DNA of 64,000 nucleotides from Tupaia tana (lineage: Eukaryota; Chordata; Mammalia; Scandentia; Tupaiidae), in NCBI GenBank assembly GCA_026018925.1, contig JAKSZU010000012.1, forward strand, positions 40,959,218 to 41,023,217. The letters run 5' to 3'. Both the position numbers and the translations under genes were made by a program. Of the stretch, positions 45,875 to 62,600 are shown in pieces (positions within the stretch are counted from its first letter, which is position 1; each line of letters opens with the position of its first letter). Under the pieces are notes generated by a model, which was not told the origin of the DNA, searched no databases, and was given only the letters and a program-made list of their open reading frames with translations.

Positions 45875-45879
<5 letters not shown>

Positions 45880-45937
45880 ACTCACACACTAACAAAAGAC
45901 AACAGTGAGTAGAACAAGGACAAGGGAGAGGCACCAG

Positions 45938-46110
45938 GCTGGTAACCACCTTCCAAGTGCCCAGCACTTCAGAGCTTACGTAGCACTTTCACATTTGTGA
46001 TCTCATTCGATTCTACAGCAGCCCCATGAGGTCAGCAGGCAGGACCAACTGGGACTGTGACTCAGAGGGTAGGTGACCTGCTCAGGGTCACACAGACAGA
46101 AAATGGTAGC
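45938..46110 (-). mobile_element. MIR-type repeat, antisense, with the duplicated segment
   Basis: AGTGCCCAGCACTTCAGAGC, GCAGCCCCATGAGGTCAGCA, GACCTGCTCAGGGTCACACA. Its first 75 bases are repeated at 44024-44090. Confidence 0.65.
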
Positions 46111-46309
46111 TTTGGACCTGAACTTCCAGAACCAAGCTGGCCTCCTGGTTCTCCACCCTGAGAGCACCCACAGGCCCCGGCCTCTATTCCCGAGGCAGGT
46201 AGCCCAGGAACCAGGCCTCTCCCACCTCCAACTCCACAGCAAAACTGGAGTCACTCAGATGGAGGTACTGGTAGGAAAGCAGGAGCACTCTGCCCTCTTT
46301 CTGTAGTTG

Positions 46310-46900
46310 TGTGCCAGCGGCACTTACTCTCTCTGGGCCTCAGTTTCCTCATCTGTAAAATGGGAGAAAGTGGAAAAGACGCTTTGGGATGGTGCTCTTG
46401 GCACTAACATTTGGCATGTGTGAACCGTTCTGTGAAGCTGTGAGGGCTTTGAAAAATCTTGGCTGAGCCTGGGCTTGGCACACTGCTTCAGCCACTCAGT
46501 GACCTTGGGCAATTCGTTTGAGGATCTTTCAGCCCCAATTTCTCTTCAGTAAAATGGGGGACCATAGGGACCAGCAGTTAGCGTAATGGCTATGTCGCTG
46601 GACTCCCACGTAGTCGACCGCGGTTCGAGTCCCGGACCCGGCGGCTTAAACTCACGCCAGGCGCGTGTGCGTGCGTGCCCAAGATCCCGAGAGGAGAATG
46701 GAGGAGAAGGGATTGCGGCGTGGCCATCCCCCCTGGGGGGTGATTTCCTGCTTTCTATCTCTCTGTCTCTCTCTGTCTGTCTGGCGAGCGTACGCGCCCT
46801 ATAGCAAAAAAAAACCTCTCCAAAAAAAGAAAAAATAAAAAATAAAATGGGGGACCATAGCAGTCTGTTCCTGAACACATCTGTCCTCACATTCACTCAA
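46310..46900 (+). mobile_element. One or two MIRs, sense, split by a SINE-A
   Basis: CTGGGCCTCAGTTTCCTCAT and CTGTAAAATGGGAGAAAG, then GTGACCTTGGGCAATTCGTT and CTTCAGTAAAATGGGGGACC. Confidence 0.8.
46568..46843 (+). mobile_element. SINE-A, young, sense
   Basis: GGACCAGCAGTTAGCGTAAT to GCCCTATAGCAAAAAAAAAC. TSD AAAATGGGGGACCATAG on both sides, exact over 17 bases. Confidence 0.93.
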
Positions 46901-46917
46901 ATGTTTGACACATTCTT

Positions 46918-47116
46918 TAAAAAAAAAATTATTATTATATTTAACTTTATTTATTTGTTTATTTTAATTTGACCATAGAGGGACACAGACAGAGAGAGAG
47001 GGGAGAACAGAGATAAAGAGAAACTGAGAAAGCAAACCACCAGGTCCAGGACTTGAGCTGTGTGGTTGGCCATGTGGGAGTTTAGCGTCTTTAACCACCT
47101 CGCCACGTGCTGGCCC
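46918..47116 (-). mobile_element. SINE-B, antisense
   Basis: AAATTATTATTATATTTAAC, TTTGACCATAGAGGGACACA, head CTCGCCACGTGCTGGCCCC. TSD TGTTTGACACATTCTT versus CGTTTGACACATTCTT. Confidence 0.9.
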
Positions 47117-47640
47117 CAACGTTTGACACATTCTTCAAAGAAGATGATGACCACACAGTGCCCAAAGAGCATTGGCAGTAAAGACGGGATTCATCAGCTC
47201 TCAGGACACCCACACACTGCAGGCCCTCGGCATGTAGGGGCTCTGAATTAAAACTCGTTAGAACTGCCAAAGTTATTCTAAGGAACACAACTATATTGCA
47301 TTGTATTTGTGGGTAGTTCAAAGCATTACCGTGTTTATTGTCAGCATTTAAAAGACACCACCATTTTTGTAACCTTGTTTTGTCATTTATTCATTTTTTT
47401 AGTATAGCTGGAGCCTTATAACAATGCCAGTGGAGGGGCCTCACGCCCCGACTGTGAAGCCATAGGTGTTAGTTGACGTGGCTCCTGACATGAAATAAGC
47501 AATCAGTAAATAATAATGATGACAAGCCTTCACATTCATAATCCATTATACAGTTTCCGGGCTGTTTTCACATTCTTCACTTCTGTCCCCCTCACGCGAC
47601 AAGGTAGCTATGTGATTATTTCGTCCCGTTTTACAAAAGC
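47117..47640. other. Unique sequence upstream of FOSL1, MIR-like end
   Basis: GTAAATAATAATGATGACAA, TTCACATTCATAATCCATTA and GTTTTACAAAAGCC near 47500-47640 resemble antisense MIR text. No gene. Confidence 0.4.
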
Positions 47641-48134
47641 CGACACGGAAGCACGCCCAGGGCGGGAGAAGTCTCGGGATCGCGGGCCCAGAGTGCCACG
47701 GCTGTACTGCGGGCTGCGCTCGGGGGTGGGGCGGAGCGGGGCGGGGCTCCCGGCAGGTGCGTCAATCCGCAGGGGAATCCTCGGCTCCACCTGGGCGCGG
47801 CGAGGAAATTGCACCAAGTAAGGGCAACTACGTCAGAGGAGGCGGGTCCGCCGAGGTCTTTAGGGAGCGCCCGGTCTACCCCTTTCCCCACGGTAAGACA
47901 GTTGCCTGACTGGGAGGCGTGGAAAAGTTCGGCTCTGACTGGCAAAAGGCGGTACCGTCTGGAGAGGTGGAGCCTGGAGGTGATCCGCGCGGCTGCGAAA
48001 CGCCCCCACCCCCCGCGGTCCAAGTGGTTCAGCCCGAGAACTCTTCATTCATAAAAAGAAAGGACTCCGCGAGGCTCCAGTGAGTCAGACCCCAAGCCGC
48101 CGACGCGGACCCTACAGAGCAGCCAGCCCAGGGA
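47641..48134 (+). promoter_or_regulatory. FOSL1 promoter and 5' leader
   Basis: CpG-rich. TACGTCA (47829-47835) is a CRE-like site. The TATA-like CATAAAAAG at 48050-48058 sits about 30 bases before the probable start at 48080-48085. TGAGTCA (48081-48087), a perfect AP-1 site, overlaps that start. AP-1 autoregulation of FOSL1 is established for rodents and human; use of these copies is inferred. Confidence 0.75.
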
Positions 48135-54785
<6,651 letters not shown>

Positions 54786-55414
54786 GGTACCCCAACCCCA
54801 CTCCTGCAGTGTTACCCTAGCCAACTTCTCCTCTACACCCATTGGTCTAGCTGGCCTGGACCATTCCGCATGCCTCCATCAGGGTCTTCATTCTTCCAGA
54901 TGAGACTGAGCATTTTGCTTTGTGACAGAGCCAGTTTAGGGCCACCAAAGCTGCCCACTGTTTCTCTAGAGCTGGCCTCTATAACAATTTACACTAAATC
55001 AGAGACAAAATATTTCCCATTTGGGCCACAGAAATTCTGGCAGCCTGAAGAAACTTTGTAAATACCTAGAGGTCCTCTGGAATCCTAACCCCTTCCAGGC
55101 CATCCCCACACTCTCCATGACCTTCTGCCTGTAACCCACTCAACCCTACCCCCTGACAGAAGGTGCCATTCTACCAGCCTAGAACACTAACTCACTCAGC
55201 CCCCACTGCCAGCAGCAGCAAGTGACTGGACCAGGCCATTTGCTTGCCCTTCCTGTGTGGCACAGTTCAGGAGGTGCCAGAGGCTTCCATGATGAGCTGA
55301 CCTGCAGTCCCCTGCTCTAAGAAGCCTTTAGTTCAGGGATTCCAAGCCTCTACAAAAGACAGCTGCTATTTATTTTCCTAAAGAGAGTATTTTTATACAA
55401 ATCTGCCAAAATGG
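54786..55414 (+). other. FOSL1 3' untranslated region
   Basis: Single-copy sequence from the stop codon to the poly(A) signal. ATTTATTTT at 55368 is an AU-rich motif of the kind found in labile immediate-early mRNAs. Confidence 0.75.
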
Positions 55415-55420
55415 AATAAA
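55415..55420 (+). terminator. FOSL1 poly(A) signal AATAAA
   Basis: Canonical hexamer, with GGGTGTTTCCTTGGTTGG as the downstream GT-rich element. Confidence 0.9.
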
Positions 55421-55459
55421 AGGCTTGAAGCTCTGGCCTGGGTGTTTCCTTGGTTGGAT

Positions 55460-55625
55460 CCAGAGGCTAAAGAGAGAATATTTGGAGCCAGAAGCCCTAC
55501 ATGCCTATCTCAGCTCCAGACTGTGTGACCTTGGACAAATTCTTTGATATTTTGGAACCTCCACCGTTTTAGCTGACAAATGGGGCTACAAGTGTTACAC
55601 CTCATCTACAGAATTGTAAAGAGTG
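55460..55625 (+). mobile_element. MIR, sense, between FOSL1 and CCDC85B
   Basis: AGCCAGAAGCCCTACATGCC, CAGACTGTGTGACCTTGGAC, CTGACAAATGGGGCTACAAG. Confidence 0.75.
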
Positions 55626-56063
55626 CTCTGGAGTGCAAGCATTGGATTATCATTCTTCTCCCGTGGGGTCCCACCGTGCTCCTGCATGTGCCGCAGGGGG
55701 GCGCTGTTATGACCCCCCCCCCCCCAACCTCCTTCAAGCTTCAGAAAAGGCTGCTGAGTGGGTTCTAGGTCCCCAGCACCTGCTTCCTGCCCCATTGTCT
55801 TGGACAGGAAGGAACCAGGAAGGGAGCTGGAGCCACTTCAGGGGCCGGATTATGGCCTGTCCCGGCACCCAACAGGGGATGGGGGCGAGTGAGTGGTTTA
55901 CCACGGTCCCACATCCCACCCAGGTTCGGGGCAATGGGGGAGTCAACCACATTAGTCGACAGTCCTAATGGGAATTGTACCTCGTCTCAGCGTCACCGCC
56001 CTTGCCCCAGACCCCGGCGAATCCCAAAGAGACGCTGCCCAAGCTGCGGGCTCCGCTTCCCGG

Positions 56064-56069
56064 TTTATT
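56064..56069 (-). terminator. CCDC85B poly(A) signal AATAAA
   Basis: On the minus strand CTAATAAACCG lies 214 bases past the stop codon. It is 644 bases from the opposing FOSL1 signal, so the 3' ends are tail-to-tail without overlap. Confidence 0.8.
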
Positions 56070-56283
56070 AGCCCTCACCCAACCCCCAACAAGTCTTTCC
56101 GCTCCAGTCCCCTTGCTGCCCTGCCAGCGAGAGCGAGGGACCCTTCTTGGTTCCAGGGTTTCTTAATCCATGCCATCGGCCCCTCGTGCGTAGTCGGGGC
56201 GGTGGCCAGATTCAGAGGTCCACGGCAGTTCTGGCGTTCTGGGAGCAATTCAGGCGGGAGTCGGCGCGGTGCAAGCAGGGCCC

Positions 56284-56892
56284 TCAGTCGTCAGGAGAGC
56301 AGGCCAGGGGCAACTGATCAGGACTGCCCACACTACCAGTGCTGGAGCTTCCATCGCCTAGGTCGCGGGGCCCGCAAGGGGGCAGGGCGAGCTCGGGTGT
56401 TGGCCCTGCGCCTGAACCCCCGGAGCTGCCTGGGCCACCGCGGGGGCCCCACTCCTCGCCCAGCGCCAGGCACAGCTCCTTAAGCGCCAGGTTCTCCCGC
56501 AGCAGCTCCTCCTGGCGGCCCTCCAGTTCGGCCAGCTTCTGCCAACAGCCTCCCAGGTCCTCGCGCACCGCCCGGGATGCTTGGGTCCCGAAGAGCTGCC
56601 ACTGGCGCGCGGCGCGCCGCCCGCGCTGGCGCTCGGAGTCCAGAAAGCAGCAGAGGTCGCGCAGCTCGCGGTTCTCCGCCTGCAGGCGCCGGTTGAGCTG
56701 CTTGAGTTCTCGGATCTCTCCCAGGTGACCCTGCAGCTGGCGATTCACCTCCTGCATAAGACGGCCGCGCTGCACCAGTGCTGCCAGGCGCGCCGCCTCC
56801 TCCCGCCGCAGGCGCCGCACCAGCTCTTCCTTGCCCAGCGCCGCCATCTCCTCGTCCGTCAGCTCCTCCAGGCCGCCTGCCTCGGCCTCCAT
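56284..56892 (-). CDS. CCDC85B: CCDC85B (DIPA), coiled-coil adaptor
   Basis: Single uninterrupted exon of 202 aa, the human length, from MEAEAGGLEELTDEEMAALG to LACSPDD. Residues about 20-85 (KEELVRRLRREEAARLAALV; ELKQLNRRLQAENRELRDLC) and about 118-148 (WQKLAELEGRQEELLRENLA) are coiled-coil. The C-terminal 50 residues are G, S and P rich. The CCDC85 family is known for binding p120-catenin-type proteins, and DIPA (delta-interacting protein A) acts as a transcriptional corepressor. The start has a good context (GCCATGG). The frame stays open for 70 more codons upstream to an ATG at 57102, noted under findings. It is strongly GC-rich, in a CpG island at about 56400-57070. Confidence 0.97.
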   Translation of the reverse strand: MEAEAGGLEELTDEEMAALGKEELVRRLRREEAARLAALVQRGRLMQEVNRQLQGHLGEIRELKQLNRRLQAENRELRDLCCFLDSERQRGRRAARQWQLFGTQASRAVREDLGGCWQKLAELEGRQEELLRENLALKELCLALGEEWGPRGGPGSSGGSGAGPTPELALPPCGPRDLGDGSSSTGSVGSPDQLPLACSPDD

Positions 56893-57069
56893 GGCTGGTC
56901 GGGCCGCTGGAGCATCGCCCGCCTGGCGCCGCGGCCCAGAAGCCCCAAGTCGGGCCTGGCGCCGCTTGGGCTCCGCTCCGGCTCTGCGGGCGGCAGGCAG
57001 TGGCAGGGATAGTGTAGGCTGCAGCAGCAGCCACCTGGGGGTGGGCACGCGGCGGTGCGCGCGCCGGGG

Positions 57070-57480
57070 CGGGGCCGTATGACGTTCAGCAAGGACAGCC
57101 AATCAATGGAAGCCTCCCAGGAAAGGGGCAGGGCCAGAGCTCAACTCTTTCCTTCCCCATTGCAGAGTTACCAACCCTTAAAGACTAGAGGTCTCTGCAC
57201 CATCGCCCTCCACGCCAGTCTCAGTCCGAAATTAGGAGTTCCGTACTTATAAATTAGGAATCTCCTCAAGGTCGAGCTCTTTCTGAGAATCAAGATTCAG
57301 GGGTTCGCCCCATACTCCTGCCTAACCCAGACGGATCTCTTTCCAGTTCCTCCTGCAGTTGGTCCAACTCACAAGTCTCGGAATCATGAGTCAAAACGTC
57401 CTCGTTTACCACCGGTCCATCCTCCCTTCCAGGGAGCGTTTCCTGCCTGCCTGTGGGGAGGAACACACAAGGGAATCGTT
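57070..57480. other. Upstream flank of CCDC85B with a candidate minus-strand exon
   Basis: 57290-57451 on the minus strand follows a strong acceptor (GTGTGTTCCTCCCCACAG) and reads 53 codons (GRQETLPGREDGPVVNEDVL onward, ending GRTPES then stop). The parent is not recognised. No poly(A) hexamer was seen between it and CCDC85B. Confidence 0.35.
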
Positions 57481-57805
57481 TGTTCAATAAATCTTTATTG
57501 TGTGCAAGGTCTTGCAGAAATAAATTTGATAGTTTCTCACCATTTGACTAAGATCACGTGTAGAAATAAACTTGACCAACGTCTTGATCCAGTCTTCAAA
57601 GAGGTTGCAAGGGAGGGGAGACAAGCTGTGTTAAACAAGAAGCAAATGGAAGAGGAGTACAGGCCAAGAGATCCCTAAAAGGTTTTCACAAAAGAGGTGA
57701 CATCCAGGGGCCCTGGAAGTTGCCTAGGATTTTTACCAAGAGAGCTATTTCAGGGAAAGAACAGCATGGTGAAATACCCTGGTGTCTGAAAGAGACTAAC
57801 CGTTG

Positions 57806-57984
57806 GGGCCAGCAGGCTGCGTAGTGGTTAAAGGCGCTGGACTCCCACATAGCCGGTGGTTCAAGTCCTGAACCTGCTGGCTTGCTTTCTCACTGCTCCC
57901 CCACCCCCCCCCACCCCCCCCCCCCCGTCCGTCTGATCAAATGGAAAATACTAATAATAAATAAAGTTAAATAATTTTTTTAAG
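57806..57984 (+). mobile_element. SINE-B with C-rich tract, sense
   Basis: GGGGCCAGCAGGCTGCGTAG to CGTCTGATCAAATGGAAAAT. The usual TCTC stretch is replaced by CCCACCCCC runs. TSD AGACTAACCG versus GAGCCTAACCG. Confidence 0.88.
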
Positions 57985-57997
57985 AAGAGCCTAACCG

Positions 57998-58274
57998 GGG
58001 AACCAGCAGTTAGCATAATGGCTATGTCACTGGACTCCCACATAGTCGACCGCGGTTCGAGTCCCGGACCCGGTGGCTTAAACTCACGCTGGGCGCGTGT
58101 GCATGTGTGCCCAAGATCCTGAGAGGAGAGTGGAGAAGGGATTGGGGCGTGGCCATCCCCCCTAGGGTGTGATTTCTCGCTTTCTGTCTCTCTGTCTCTG
58201 TCTGTCTGGCCAGCGCACACTCCCTATAGCAAAAACCTCTCCAAAAAAAGAAGAAGAAGAAGAAAAAAAAAAAA
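57998..58274 (+). mobile_element. SINE-A, young, sense
   Basis: GGGGAACCAGCAGTTAGCAT to TCCCTATAGCAAAAACCTCT with GAA-rich tail. TSD AAGAGCCTAACC exact on both sides, placing it in the tail-proximal flank of the SINE-B. Confidence 0.93.
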
Positions 58275-58761
58275 GAGCCTAACCGCTTTAGGAACAATTT
58301 GAAAGATGTGTGGAGAGAAGACAGTTTCAAGGTAGCCGAAGCCAGATTCTTAAACACTTTTAGTACTAGTCTGGAATGTTTCCAAAGTCCAGTAAGGTTT
58401 TTAAACAGGAAAGTAACCTTTTAAAATATGTATTAAAAAAGATTGTTCAAGCTGCTCTGTGTGGGATGGACGCTGGGACTGGGGAATGTAGGCAGGGAGA
58501 TTATGAACACTCAACCAGCAAGGAGAGCTATGCAGAAAGATGGCTGGGGCAGTGTCAGTGGGGGTGGAGAGGACAAAAACAGAACGTGCTAGATAAATTC
58601 AGGAGGCAAGTCATCAGAACCGAGTGTGAGGAGAAGGGAGTCTGAAAGAAAGCCCAGATTTCTAGTTTGAGAACTGAGTGGATTTGGGGGCTGTCCCTGA
58701 GATAGGGACACAGGAAAGAAACAGACTGGGGAGAGGGAGATGGGTTGTCCAGCGCATATTA

Positions 58762-58938
58762 GTTTTTTTTTTTTTTTTTTTAAGATTTATTTAATTAATT
58801 CCATTTATTATTTTTAAATTTGACCAGACAGAGAGAGAAAGGGAAAGTTAGAAAGCAAGTCGCCAGGTCCATGACTCAAACTGCAGTCCTCCATGTGGGA
58901 ATTCAGCGCCTTTAACCACCACGTCATCTGCCAGCCCC
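58762..58938 (-). mobile_element. SINE-B, antisense
   Basis: T-run, AAGATTTATTTAATTAATTC, TTTGACCAGACAGAGAGAGA, head CACGTCATCTGCCAGCCCC. TSD CATATTAG versus CATATTGAG. Confidence 0.88.
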
Positions 58939-59249
58939 CATATTGAGCTTTTGAGGGGCTCTGGGAAGACAATGTGAAGACTTGGCGACTCTCCAGCTTC
59001 TAGGCAGAACTTGAGGGAGGGGTATGAAAAGAGAGGTCATTAGTTCGTACGGGCGTGGGAGTGTGTGGTTAAACCCTCCGTGGGAACAAGTGCCTCTTGT
59101 CCAGGAGAGGCGCTCATCCACAGAGTTGATAGAGGGGTCCCCAGGAAGAACCCTTGGAAGTCAGGCCTGACATCCCTTCTACCGAGACAGAATAGAGACT
59201 TGTGAAACCCCTACGTTTAGCATACAGGTCAAAGTTGAAAGGCCCGGGA

Positions 59250-59631
59250 GAGGGCAGAGAACGTGGGAGAGAAACCGGGAGGAAGTGAGGGGCGAGATTG
59301 CCGCGGCAGGAGACTGGCCGGAGGCATTCCCAACGCCCTCCAGCGAAGGCGGCGGAGGGCGAAAGAACGGTGTACAGAGGTCTCAGGAGCCCCGGCTTCC
59401 CCTCCCAGCGGAGGAGGGGCTACCCCACAACCCACGTCTCCGCCTCCTCCCTTCTGGCCCCCGCCCCTACTGGCTGTCCCGGAAGTGGTCCTTCGCTGGA
59501 TCCGGGTGCCCGGAGCAGAATCTCTGCGCTCCCGGAAGTGAGCCGCCAGCGGCCCAGGGGCGGCGCGCCCGGCCGGGGCAGTGCTCGCTCCTATTCTGGG
59601 TTCTGCTCCGCGCCCAGGCGTGGGCGTCGCC
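59250..59631 (+). promoter_or_regulatory. FIBP CpG-rich promoter and 5' leader
   Basis: CpG-rich with two CCGGAAGTG ETS-type boxes (59480 and 59532), typical of housekeeping promoters. No TATA box. SINE-free. Confidence 0.75.
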
Positions 59632-62600
59632 ATGACCAGCGAGCTGGACATCTTCGTGGGAAACACAACCCTTATCGACGAGGACGTGTATCGCCTGTGG
59701 CTGGATGGTTACTCGGGTCAGTAAGGGGGTGTCTAGGGAGCCGGTTGGGCGGAGCGGTGGTTTTGGATGGGAGAGTCGGCGGAGCCAGGACTTAGGCATC
59801 TTTAGGGAAGTGAGCAGGAGGCTGGGAATAAGGGGTGCATAGGGGTAGGGGCTGGAATCCCTAGAGTGTGTCTGGGATCGGCGGAGCAGGGCCTGATGCT
59901 CGCACCCACTTCCCAGTTAGCGACGCGGTGGCCCTGCGGGTGCGCTCAGGAATCCTGGAGCAGACCGGCGCCACTGCAGCAGTGCTTCAGAGTGACACCA
60001 TGGACCACTACCGCACCTTCCATATGCTCGAGCGCCTGCTGCACGCGCCACCCAAGCTGCTGCACCAGCTTATCTTCCAGATCCCGCCCTCCCGGCAGGC
60101 ACTGCTCATCGAGAGGTGTTCAGCTGGTGGGATGGTGGGAACGCCAACCCGGCTGGTTCTGTACCCATTTTGCAGCCCAAACTAAGGCCTAGGGAGGGAT
60201 GGGACTGACTTAGACACTCAGAAAGTTGAGAGTAGAGAAGGCCAAACCCAGGCCTAGCCAGGCCCCCTTTTCCCTTCTTTATGGAGGGTCAGTGGTCCCT
60301 CTACCTCTACAAGGTACTACGCGTTTGATGAAGCCTTTGTTCGAGAAGTCCTGGGCAAGAAGCTGTCCAAGGGCACCAAGAAGGACCTGGACGACATCAG
60401 CACTAAAACAAGCATCACCCTCAAGAGCTGCCGGAGACAGGTGGGCGCTCCACCCACCTGTACAAAACATCTCATCGGCAACCCACCTCTTCACTCCAAC
60501 CCTTTGCCCACTGCCCCAGCTCTGCTTTCTGACTGTGGCAGCAGCTTCAGACCTAGTCTTTTCCTTGTCTTTTGGCCTTCCTAAGCCATCCCCTACTCTG
60601 ATCAGAGTGACTTTTTAGAAACCCAGATCTGGGACCAGCAGTTAGCGTAATGGCTATGTCGCTGGACTCCCACGTAGTCGACCGCGGTTCGCGTCCCGGA
60701 CCCGGTGGCTTAAACTCACGCCGGGCGCGTGTGCGTGCGTGCCCAAGATCCCGAGAGGAGAATGGAGGAGAAGGGATTGCGGCGTGGCCATCCCCCCTGG
60801 GGGGTGATTTCCTGCTTTCTATCTCTCTGTCTCTCTCTGTCTGTCTGGCGAGCGCACGCGCCCTATAGCAAAAACCTCTCCCAAAAAAAAAAAAAAGAAA
60901 AGAAAAAAAAAGAAACCCAGATCTGACCATGGCTTTCCCCCTGCTCATAAATTTGCATGGGCTCTTACTGCCCCCTGGGTAGTGGCTACACTCCTTGGCC
61001 TTGACCTTTACAGTCTTCTGTGACCTGCAGACCTCTGTAGGCTTACAGTCTCTAGCCCAGACTTTCTTTGGCTCATGTTATTCTTGGTTATATCTACCCC
61101 TTGACATCCAAGGCAGGAGATCAGATGCCACCTTCTTCATAAGCCTTTTTAATGGTGCCAGGGAAAAAGTAACCTGGGCCTTTGATGTCTTTCCTGTGTC
61201 TCCTGTGAGCTCCCATGTACAGCTTAGCGTTTGTTCATTTTTGAGTTCCTGGGGTTTAGCCAAGAGAGTCACTTCCAGCTCAAGCTTCGGGAAGGCTCCT
61301 GAAGAGCCAGAGAACATATTGCTAAAATGGGATGGAATTGAGGGACCAGCAGTTGGCATAATGGCTATGTCACTGGACTCCCATGTAGTTGACCGCAGTT
61401 CGAGTCCCGGACCTGGTGGCTTAAACTCATACTGGGCACGTGTGCATGTGTGCCCAAGATCCCAAGAGGAGAATGGAAGAGAAGGGATTGCGGTGTGGCC
61501 ATCCCCCCTGGGGGGTGATTTCTCGCTTTTTATCTCTGTGTCTCTCTGTCTTTCTGGCGAGTGCACACACCCTATAGCAAAAACCTCTCCAAAAAAAAAA
61601 AAAGGATGGAATTGAGAGAAAGGAGTAAACATTTATCCAGGTCAACAATGGCATAAACTGGTAAATATTTGGTCAATTGGTAACAAGTACTAATAACTAG
61701 TATCCTGAAGGGATAACAGATGCTAAGTCAGCCTCTGGGTATGTAGATAGATGAGAGAGGGATATGAGTGAGTGCTCTGACCAGTCTCCCTCCTTCCCTA
61801 ACTACTCTGCAGTTTGACAACTTTAAGCGGGTCTTCAAGGTAGTGGAGGAGATGCGGGGCTCACTCGTGGACAACATCCAGCAGCACTTCCTCCTCTCCG
61901 ACAGGTTGGCCAGGTGAGCCAGCCCTCTCCCCGCTGCACACTCCTTCCCTGGGTCCTGCGGGGACCTTCCTTATCCCAACCCCTTTGACCTCCTAGCTAG
62001 GCGGCAGAGGTAGTTATCCCACTTCTGGTTTGTATTTTGGATCTGAATAACCTGGGTTCAAATCCCTGCCCAGGCATTTTCAGCTAGGCTATTATGAGCT
62101 GCCACTTATATATACCTGATGCAGCCTCCTACACTTAGGAAATGCTCAGTGAATAACAGCTGTCCCCCTTGTGGTCTCCCACGGTATCCTTTGGGAAGCT
62201 GAGCTGAACCCTTCTCTTTGTGTGGATGTGGGGGCCCACAGAGATGTGTATTAGGTCACACGATGAGGGCAGGGAGAGGTCAAACCTTAAATGCCCAGTT
62301 GAGGTTTTAGGTGGGATCTGCTCATTAAGAAGAAATGTGAGGGATCAACAGGTGTCATTATGGTTACGTCATTGGATTCCCATGTAGTCGACTGTGGTTC
62401 AAGTCCTAGGCCCGGCGGCTTAAAACATGCTGGATGTGTGTGCATGCATGCTCAAAATCCCAAGAGGAGAATGGAGGAGAAGGGATTGTGGCATGGCCAT
62501 CGTTGGGTGACGAGGGGGTGATTTCTCACTTTCTCTCTCTCTGTCTCTCTGGTGTGCCCTATAGCAAAAATTGCTCTTAAAAAAATAGGGAGGATGGGAA

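Larger units (their letters stand above)
57480..58960 (+). mobile_element. Ancient interspersed repeat, class unresolved, split by three SINEs
   Basis: TTCAATAAATCTTTATTGTG, ATTTCAGGGAAAGAACAGCA, GGTTTTTAAACAGGAAAGTA and GTTTGAGAACTGAGTGGATT. Same old family as 17590-18040 and 50640-51235. Confidence 0.45.

Noticed and set aside
46569..46645. A functional tRNA gene at the SINE-A heads (A and B boxes present).
   Set aside because: The same 75-base head recurs in dozens of copies fused to the SINE body and A-tail; no cloverleaf acceptor stem closes.
59467..59799. 110-codon minus-strand ORF at the FIBP start.
   Set aside because: Antisense of FIBP exon 1 and CpG-island DNA; no splice or homology support.
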